DNA of 29,744 nucleotides from the NCBI GenBank assembly GCA_023409975.1, contig JAEYQO010000061.1:1-29744 (forward strand), given 5' to 3'. Below are positions 24,316 to 29,744 of this stretch, in pieces. The stretch is from Bacteroidota bacterium (GTDB taxonomy: Bacteria; Bacteroidota; Bacteroidia; Chitinophagales; Chitinophagaceae). The notes beneath the pieces are model-generated. The model was given only the letters and a program-made list of their open reading frames with translations, had not been told where the DNA came from and made no database searches. Position 1 is the stretch's first letter. The number at the start of each line of letters is the position of its first letter. Made by a program: the position numbers and the translations under genes.

Positions 24316-27066
24316 GTGAGTCAAAGGGTGAATTATCAGAAAGATTTTGATATTAATTTTGTTCTTGCTGAATTCTTTTTTTTGATCTGCTCAGTTAACC
24401 GCTTTTTATTCTGTCTGCTGGCGTTCTGTGGTTTCCATCTGAAGCTTCATGCCCAGATGGAGAAAGAGAATGTGAGAATCGCCAAACGCCAGTACTTTAC
24501 CTCTAAAGTGCTTCCCCATTCCATAAAAGTGGACGGCATACCTGATGATGCAGCCTGGGCATCGGTGCCCTGGGAGGGTGAATTTATTCAGTATCAGCCC
24601 GCTGAGGGTGAACTGCCTTCAGAAGGCACGTTGTTCAAGCTAGCCTTCGATGCCCGGTACCTGTATTTCGCGTTCCGCTGCTATATGAAGGACCCTAAGG
24701 ATATCGTCCCGCGTATGGGGCGAAGGGACGAATTTCCGGGCGACTGGATTGAAGTAAATATCGACAGCTATCATGATCTCCGGACAGCATTCTCCTTCAC
24801 GCTTTCCGTGTCCGGGGTGCGGGGAGATGAACTGGTCTCAAATAACGGCAACAACTGGGATGGCTCCTGGAATCCTGTCTGGGTGGGTAAGACTCAGGTA
24901 GACGATAGTGGCTGGACCGCTGAAATGAGGATTCCCCTCAGCCAGTTGCGCTATGATGATAATGAGGATAAGGTATGGGGACTGCAGGTGCAGCGCCGGA
25001 TTTTTCACAGGGAGGAACGGTCCTACTGGCAATATATCCCTCAAAAGTCCGGAGCCTGGGTGAGTGAATTCGGGGAGCTCCGCGGGTTGGAGGGTGTAAG
25101 GCCTCAGAAACAGATAGAGATCGCACCCTATGTCGTGGCTCAGGCAGAAAGATTCGAACCCGAAACGGGCAATCCCTTTGCTACCGGGAAAGATCATCGT
25201 TACTCGGCCGGCCTGGATGGTAAAGTGGCCCTCACGAGCGATCTGATCCTCGATTTTACAGTCAACCCTGATTTCGGACAGGTGGAAGCCGACCCTTCGC
25301 AGGTTAGGATCGATGGGTTCCAAAACTTCTTTGAGGAAAGGCGACCCTTCTTTATTGAAAACAGAAATATCTTCGATTTTCAGATCACCGGCTCAGCCGC
25401 AGGCGGAGATTACGATTCTGACCTGTTATTCTATACCAGAAGGATCGGTGGGGCCCCGCGCGGAAGGCCGCATCTGCCGCCTGGTGCCTTTGCAGACATC
25501 CCAGACTATACCACTATCCTTGGCGCAGCAAAATTCAGTGGGAAGACCCGCACGGGCTGGAGTGTGGGTCTGCTGCAATCAGTAACACAGGAAGAGAAAG
25601 CCATTATCGATCTGAATGGCGAACGCAGGGAACAGGTAGTTGAACCCCTTTCCAGTTTCACGGTAGCAAGGCTGCAAAAAGATTTCGATGAAGGTAACCT
25701 GGTAGTTGGTGGCATCCTTACGGACGTTGTTCGCAGCGGTCATCTAAATCATTTATTGCACTCCAGGGCTTATTCAGGAGGTGCAGATGTATTAAAGTAC
25801 TGGAGGAACCGCGCCTGGTATTACAAGACCACTTTGCTTTGGAGCCATGTGGAGGGTACTCCCGAAGCGATCCTTCGCACCCAGACCGCCTTTGAGCATT
25901 ATTTCCAGCGACCAAATAACAGGGAAGCCGGGGTGGATATCAATCGGAAATCTCTCACGGGAACCGGAGGGACTTTTCGCCTGGGAAAAAGCGGCGGCCG
26001 CGCGGGCAATAAAGGCCAGGTACTACGTTTCGAAACAGGTTTTACCTGGCGCTCTCCTCAGTTGGAGCTGAACGATATCGGGTTTATGCTCACGGCGGAT
26101 GAGATCAATCATTTTACCTGGGCAGGGATCCTGTATCAGCAGCCGTTCAGTGTATTCAGAAATGCGAGGATCAGCTATAATCACTGGTCGCGCTGGGATT
26201 TCAGCGGGCAGTTTCTCTATCAGGCTTTCAATCTGAATACTCATGGCGTCTTCCGGAATTTCTGGTCTGCAGGCGTGGGCGTCGACTGTAATCCATGGGA
26301 TGTTTCCAACAATGCGCTGCGTGGTGCCTCGTCCCTGAGAAAGCCCGCGGGCATGGGTGTCTGGGGTTATGCCGGTACGGATTCCCGAAAGAAGCTATCC
26401 GGGCGTGTGGATCTTACCCATTCATGGGGATTTGAAAATACGGTGTTGTATCAGAACGCTTCATTCTCCCTTACAGCACAACCCCTCGACCCGCTCAAGT
26501 TGAGCCTGAGTGTCTCCTGGAACAACTTCTGGCGCAGGCAGGATCAATTTGTGGCGCAGAAAGACTTCCTGGATGAACTCCGGACAATCGTCGGAGCGGT
26601 AAGTCAGCAAACATTGCGACTGACATTCAGGGGTAGCTATAATGTTACGCCTGACCTCACAATCCAGTATTATGGTCAGCCATACATTACCCGTCCCCGG
26701 TATAATCACTACGCCTGGGTAAGCGACCCCTTAAACAGCAGGTACAATGACCGGTTTATACGGTATGAAGGCGACCAGATCAAAAAAGTGCCCGATGGTT
26801 TCGAAGTTGATGAGAACCGCGACGGTATTACAGACTATTCGTTTTCTGAACCCTCCTTCAACTTCGTTCAATTCCGGTCAAACCTGATCATACGCTGGGA
26901 GTATGTTGCCGGCTCAGAACTGTACCTCGTATGGTCACAAAGCGTCACCCCCGATGCGCTGCATGATTTTGAACGCAGTATCGATCGAAGTCTGCTTCAC
27001 AACTTATTCGCCCACGAGCCTCTGGATATTTTCCTCGTCAAACTGACATATCGCTTCCTGAAGTGA
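24316..27066 (+). CDS. DUF5916 protein with CBM9-like N-terminal domain
   Basis: The protein has up to 916 residues from GTG 24316. A signal-peptide-like stretch ends LKLHAQ at about residue 47, and TTG 24382 would give a normal-length signal (MICSVNRFLFCLLAFCGF), so the start is uncertain. Residues about 55-235 are a CBM9-like domain (KVDGIPDDAAWASVPW, FKLAFDARYLYFAFRC, DWIEVNIDSYHD, GWTAEMRIPLSQLRYD). The rest is DUF5916, with the signature NPDFGQVEADPSQVRIDGFQ followed by FFEERRPFFIENRNIFDF. It ends in many amphipathic strands with a terminal aromatic-containing FLK, as in outer-membrane barrels. Its substrate is unknown; family members are annotated only as putative carbohydrate-binding membrane proteins. 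It is followed 18 nt later by the YwbE gene. Confidence 0.88.
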   Translation: MSQRVNYQKDFDINFVLAEFFFLICSVNRFLFCLLAFCGFHLKLHAQMEKENVRIAKRQYFTSKVLPHSIKVDGIPDDAAWASVPWEGEFIQYQPAEGELPSEGTLFKLAFDARYLYFAFRCYMKDPKDIVPRMGRRDEFPGDWIEVNIDSYHDLRTAFSFTLSVSGVRGDELVSNNGNNWDGSWNPVWVGKTQVDDSGWTAEMRIPLSQLRYDDNEDKVWGLQVQRRIFHREERSYWQYIPQKSGAWVSEFGELRGLEGVRPQKQIEIAPYVVAQAERFEPETGNPFATGKDHRYSAGLDGKVALTSDLILDFTVNPDFGQVEADPSQVRIDGFQNFFEERRPFFIENRNIFDFQITGSAAGGDYDSDLLFYTRRIGGAPRGRPHLPPGAFADIPDYTTILGAAKFSGKTRTGWSVGLLQSVTQEEKAIIDLNGERREQVVEPLSSFTVARLQKDFDEGNLVVGGILTDVVRSGHLNHLLHSRAYSGGADVLKYWRNRAWYYKTTLLWSHVEGTPEAILRTQTAFEHYFQRPNNREAGVDINRKSLTGTGGTFRLGKSGGRAGNKGQVLRFETGFTWRSPQLELNDIGFMLTADEINHFTWAGILYQQPFSVFRNARISYNHWSRWDFSGQFLYQAFNLNTHGVFRNFWSAGVGVDCNPWDVSNNALRGASSLRKPAGMGVWGYAGTDSRKKLSGRVDLTHSWGFENTVLYQNASFSLTAQPLDPLKLSLSVSWNNFWRRQDQFVAQKDFLDELRTIVGAVSQQTLRLTFRGSYNVTPDLTIQYYGQPYITRPRYNHYAWVSDPLNSRYNDRFIRYEGDQIKKVPDGFEVDENRDGITDYSFSEPSFNFVQFRSNLIIRWEYVAGSELYLVWSQSVTPDALHDFERSIDRSLLHNLFAHEPLDIFLVKLTYRFLK

Positions 27067-27084
27067 GCTGCTTAGTTTTGCAGG

Positions 27085-27282
27085 ATGAATGGCAACCGCA
27101 GAGAAGATATCTATCCCGGCCTGGAAGTGGAGATCATATTGAAAAAGGACCAGCGTACCGGTAAGCGCACGAGGGGGATTGTGAAGGATTTACTGACCAG
27201 CGCACCCTACCATTCCCGTGGGATCAAAGTGCGCCTTGAAGACGGGCAGATCGGCAGGGTAGTGGAGATCATAGGCGACTAG
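27085..27282 (+). CDS. YwbE-family protein (DUF2196)
   Basis: The 65-residue protein covers the whole family: RREDIYPGLEVEIILKKDQR, TGKRTRGIVKDLLT and HSRGIKVRLEDGQIGRVVEI. It is a small all-beta protein of unknown role, and the length matches relatives. It starts 18 nt after the DUF5916 stop and may be translated from the same mRNA. Confidence 0.92.
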   Translation: MNGNRREDIYPGLEVEIILKKDQRTGKRTRGIVKDLLTSAPYHSRGIKVRLEDGQIGRVVEIIGD

Positions 27283-27326
27283 TGCTGGCCTGGTATTTTT
27301 TATCAGGCAGTGGAACAAATCGAAGA

Positions 27327-27461
27327 ATGATGAAGACACCAGAGATTAAAAATGTGAAAAAAGTAAAAGCTGTGTTAGGACTTGTGACGGCACTGTTCAG
27401 TCTGGCTGTGGCTATACAACAGATCTATCAGCTTCAGAAAGGCCAGGTGGCACAGGCCTGA
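27327..27461 (+). CDS. Small single-membrane-span protein (44 residues)
   Basis: ATG ATG at 27327 opens a 44-codon frame. It has a lysine-rich N-terminus (KNVKKVKA), one hydrophobic segment (VLGLVTALFSLAVAI, about 16-30) and a Gln-rich tail (QQIYQLQKGQVAQA). The positive-inside rule places the N-terminus in the cytoplasm. A purine-rich GAAGA stretch precedes it. It lies 45 nt after the YwbE gene and a terminator follows it, which supports a short operon. No homologue is recognised and it may be a chance frame. It is the only gene candidate in the gap 27283-27604. Confidence 0.45.
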   Translation: MMKTPEIKNVKKVKAVLGLVTALFSLAVAIQQIYQLQKGQVAQA

Positions 27462-27481
27462 CAGGAGGTAATTACCATAGA

Positions 27482-27509
27482 AAAAGATCACCTGCTGGTG
27501 GTCTTTTTT
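27482..27509 (+). terminator. Rho-independent terminator after the small membrane frame
   Basis: AAAAGATCACC (27482-27492) pairs with GGTGGTCTTTT (27497-27507) with one G-T pair around TGCT, ending in a run of T to 27509. It closes the DUF5916-YwbE-small protein unit. Confidence 0.85.
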
Positions 27510-27604
27510 GTTGAGCACTACTGTCAGTGCACTTCCAGATGAAAAAAATAGGATGAGATTAAATTCCTGTTATTAAATTGTAAAAGGAATAGTTAATTTC
27601 ATCT

Positions 27605-27994
27605 ATGAATTTCCTGAGAATATCTATTGTGGCAGGTTTAGCCCTTCTGCTCTTCGCCTGTAAGAAAGACCCTGGCCCCGGTGGATTAGCCACTATAAAA
27701 GGCAAAGTATTTGGTACAGATGTAACGGGGAGTGGTAATGTGAAAGATTCCGGATACATTGGTGATACCCGTGTCTATATCGCTGTGGCGGGAAAATCAG
27801 AACCCTTTGAAGACGTACGCACATCCTATGACGGTACATATGAATTTCCTTTCCTGAGAAAGGGAAGTTATGACGTCTGGGCATTTGGAGAATGTGACAC
27901 CTGCAACAGAACCCAGATGTTTGATCTGAAAACAGTGCGCATCTCAGGAAAACGTGAAACAGTGATTGTTGAAGACCTCCGCATAATTTACTGA
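27605..27994 (+). CDS. Lipoprotein with carboxypeptidase-regulatory-like fold
   Basis: The 129-residue protein has a signal peptide and lipobox (LLLFAC, Cys19 followed by KKDPGPGG). The mature part fits a transthyretin-like, carboxypeptidase-regulatory-type domain: ATIKGKVFGTDVTG, then DTRVYIAV, SYDGTYEFPFLRKGSYDVWA, ending VIVEDLRIIY. Such domains in Bacteroidota often sit on outer-membrane-linked proteins. A C-x-x-C pair (ECDTCN) is present. Its stop codon overlaps the start of the VTC-domain gene by one base (TGATG), so the two are translationally coupled and probably act together. Confidence 0.8.
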   Translation: MNFLRISIVAGLALLLFACKKDPGPGGLATIKGKVFGTDVTGSGNVKDSGYIGDTRVYIAVAGKSEPFEDVRTSYDGTYEFPFLRKGSYDVWAFGECDTCNRTQMFDLKTVRISGKRETVIVEDLRIIY

Positions 27995-28782
27995 TGACCT
28001 GCCTGATCGATAAACTAAAGGATTTGCTGAAGCAGGCAGAAGCTGTGGGACTGGAAGATCTGCACAGCGTGTCATTGCAAAACAGGATCGATAAAAAATA
28101 CCTGCTTCACGAGGATCAGTTAGTGCCAGTTCTGAAGCAGGTGATGGACCGGTATAAAGTGCTTTCAATGGGAGGGTGTGATGTATTTAATTATTCAACC
28201 ACCTATTTTGACACTTCAGATTATCAGTTTTACAAAGACCATCATAACGGGCTGGGAAACAGAATCAAAGTTCGTTGCAGGGAATACCTTGAATCCAACC
28301 AGATCTTTTTTGAGATCAAACAGAAACTCCAGGGCACAAGGACAGATAAATACCGGAAGGAATTACCGCAGATGCTTCTGGCTCCCGGAGAGGATGAGCT
28401 GCAGGAAATCCGGAACAGATATCAGAAACATCCTGTTTCCGGTTTGGCTATCACACAAGTAAATACATTCAGGAGAGTCACGCTGGTAAGTCGCGAGATG
28501 AAAGAACGTGTCACAGTCGATTTCGACATCAGTTTCCGTAATTCCAATGCCACAGCCTTTCTTTCCAATCTCGTGATCATCGAGGTCAAACAAGGGAGAT
28601 ATGATGAGCAAAGCCCGATGGTGCAGACCCTCAGGAAAGCGAGAGTCTATTCCGGAAGCATCAGCAAGTACTCCTGCGGGATGTTGTTACTTGATCGATC
28701 GATAAAATACAATGCATTCAAGCCTGTCTTACTTCAGATAGCAAAAATTCAACAAAATGGACTCACTGGATATCATATTTGA
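27994..28782 (+). CDS. VTC-domain polyphosphate polymerase-like protein
   Basis: The 262-residue protein fits the VTC (vacuolar transporter chaperone) tunnel-fold domain. The basic residues that line the tunnel in yeast Vtc4 have counterparts: RIDKKY (Arg31, Lys34, Lys35), TTYFDTSDYQFYKDHH (68-84), NRIKVRCREY (Arg90, Lys92, Arg94, Arg96), EIKQKL (Glu107, Lys109, Lys111) and KYRKEL (Lys119, Arg121). Metal-binding acids are plausible at VDFDI (Asp176, Asp178) and IIEVKQG (Glu197, Lys199), and SKY (Lys225) closes the set. Yeast Vtc4 makes polyphosphate from ATP; bacterial homologues are less well known. There is no membrane segment, so it should be cytoplasmic. It overlaps the DUF4956 gene by 26 nt. 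Confidence 0.9.
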   Translation: MTCLIDKLKDLLKQAEAVGLEDLHSVSLQNRIDKKYLLHEDQLVPVLKQVMDRYKVLSMGGCDVFNYSTTYFDTSDYQFYKDHHNGLGNRIKVRCREYLESNQIFFEIKQKLQGTRTDKYRKELPQMLLAPGEDELQEIRNRYQKHPVSGLAITQVNTFRRVTLVSREMKERVTVDFDISFRNSNATAFLSNLVIIEVKQGRYDEQSPMVQTLRKARVYSGSISKYSCGMLLLDRSIKYNAFKPVLLQIAKIQQNGLTGYHI

Positions 28783-29407
28783 AGGCAGCGGATCAGGCTT
28801 TAGTTTAATGGAGTTACTCATCCGGTTTGGGATCAATATCACGGCCATCTTTTTGCTGGTACGGCTGATCTACTACCCCAAACACCATAATAAGGATTTT
28901 GTATTCACCTTCTTTCTCTTCAATTGCCTGAACTTTCTGATCTGCTTTCTGCTGAGCGCTACCAAGATCAAGATCGGCTTTGCCTTCGGCCTGTTCGCCA
29001 TCTTCTCCATCATGCGGTACAGAACGGTCATGGTGCCTGTGAAGGAAATGGGCTATTTCTTTGTCTGCGTGGCCATTGGCTTTATCAATGCATTGGCGAC
29101 AGTGGATGATTTCTATATCATTCTGTTGGGTTGTAATGCTTTTATACTACTCATCACATTATTGCTGGATCGGAATGAGAACCTTACTCATGAGAATGTG
29201 AAGGAGATCAAGTATGAACGCATCGATCTCATTCACCCGGAAAAGCGACAGGAAATGATCGCCGATCTTGTTGCGCGGACCGGATTGCCCATCCATAGAG
29301 TGGATATCATCAATATAGATTTCCTGAGGGATGTCGCAGGGATTCATGCCTACTACTATTCACGGCAGAACGAAACCAAGATGGCGGGTGTTATCGACGA
29401 AGACTGA
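28757..29407 (+). CDS. DUF4956 multi-pass membrane protein
   Basis: The 216-residue protein has about five membrane segments: LLIRFGINITAIFLLVRLIY (20-39), FVFTFFLFNCLNFLICFLL (48-66), IGFAFGLFAIFSIM (73-86), YFFVCVAIGFINALATV (100-116) and FYIILLGCNAFILLITLLL (119-137). They are followed by a soluble domain (about 140-216; RIDLIHPEKRQEM, VDIINIDFLRDVAGI). The RYRTVMVPVKEMGYF loop between the third and fourth segments is the family's most conserved part. DUF4956 genes are commonly paired with VTC-domain genes, as here. It may be the membrane partner or export path of the polymerase; this is inference. The 26-nt overlap with the preceding gene suggests translational coupling. Confidence 0.9.
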   Translation: MDSLDIIFEGSGSGFSLMELLIRFGINITAIFLLVRLIYYPKHHNKDFVFTFFLFNCLNFLICFLLSATKIKIGFAFGLFAIFSIMRYRTVMVPVKEMGYFFVCVAIGFINALATVDDFYIILLGCNAFILLITLLLDRNENLTHENVKEIKYERIDLIHPEKRQEMIADLVARTGLPIHRVDIINIDFLRDVAGIHAYYYSRQNETKMAGVIDED

Positions 29408-29410
29408 TCT

Positions 29411-29744
29411 ATGCGGCTGTCTCCGAAATACCTCGTACTACTACCACTACTGGCAACGCTGGGCGCAAGGGCACAGCCGGAAAGTGATTTTGCCCAAAGA
29501 ACGAATATTGGAATTCAGGTCCCGTTCAGCAAACAGACCGAGATTGCCGCGCGATACCGACTGAAGCTTTTCGACAATGCCAGCCGCTTCCAACGATCCA
29601 TGTGGTCCGTTGAAATAACTCAGGACCTCCCATGGAAGGGTTTCAAGGCAGGAGGAGAGTACCGGTTCTATACAACGGAGGAGATCGACTACCATAGGTT
29701 TCAGGCATTTTTGCGCTATAGTCATAAGCTGAACCGGTGGACAC
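29411..29744 (+). CDS. DUF2490-type outer-membrane protein (3' end outside window)
   Basis: ATG 29411, 3 nt after the DUF4956 stop, opens a frame that runs off the right edge; 111 residues are visible. The signal peptide is MRLSPKYLVLLPLLATLGARAQ. The mature part has alternating strands typical of DUF2490 outer-membrane barrels (TNIGIQVPFSKQTEIAARYR, MWSVEITQDLPWKGFKAGGE, HRFQAFLRYSHKLNRW). The tight spacing makes it part of the lipoprotein-VTC-DUF4956 operon. Confidence 0.8.
   Translation, partial: MRLSPKYLVLLPLLATLGARAQPESDFAQRTNIGIQVPFSKQTEIAARYRLKLFDNASRFQRSMWSVEITQDLPWKGFKAGGEYRFYTTEEIDYHRFQAFLRYSHKLNRWT

Overview
The window comes from a Bacteroidota genome, most likely Chitinophagaceae or a near relative; the family level is inference. 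The evidence is the type IX secretion (T9SS) C-terminal sorting domains of both type A and type B, a clear gliding lipoprotein GldD, the DUF5916, VTC/DUF4956 and ORF6N families, and several -7 elements of the Bacteroidota type (TAnnTTTG). No rRNA, tRNA, CRISPR array or intact transposase was seen.

Region 1 (1-5763) is a head-to-tail run of T9SS cargo genes. It holds the end of a large type B (gliding-motility-associated C-terminal) protein, an M43-type zinc metalloprotease, an orphan C-terminal sorting-domain fragment whose parent gene is gone, and a long secreted protein with propeller-like repeats. By eye this stretch is more AT-rich than the right two thirds of the window.

Region 2 (5764-8983) is a scrambled accessory segment. 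Two roughly 165-bp copies of one coding piece flank a 5'-truncated ORF6N gene. An antitoxin/RelE-ParE toxin pair follows, then 1.3 kb with no convincing gene, which contains a 56-nt imperfect inverted repeat. Region 3 (8984-9952) is a 322-residue protein of a Bacteroidota-type family without known function.

Region 4 (9953-18433) is mostly minus-strand housekeeping and envelope genes: a membrane protein, an NADPH-dependent FMN reductase, a divergent secreted heavy-metal-binding (HMA) protein, a GreA/Rnk-type factor with a membrane-anchored FMN glutamate-synthase-like enzyme, a CorC/HlyC-family membrane protein, a two-module OmpA protein, GldD, and NADP isocitrate dehydrogenase. The last has a strong terminator and, just upstream of the gene, a compact three-way-junction-like dyad beside a consensus-like promoter.

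Region 5 (18498-27604) contains a ClC chloride/proton antiporter, a 1206-residue T9SS subtilisin-like protease with a MAM domain, an Hsp20 chaperone on the minus strand, a DUF5916 outer-membrane-type protein, a YwbE-family protein and a 44-residue membrane mini-protein. Region 6 (27605-end) is a tightly packed operon of lipoprotein, VTC-domain polyphosphate polymerase-like enzyme, DUF4956 membrane protein and a DUF2490 outer-membrane protein cut by the window edge. I infer that this operon is an envelope-spanning polyphosphate or related polyanion module; it is the best candidate here for a poorly described system.
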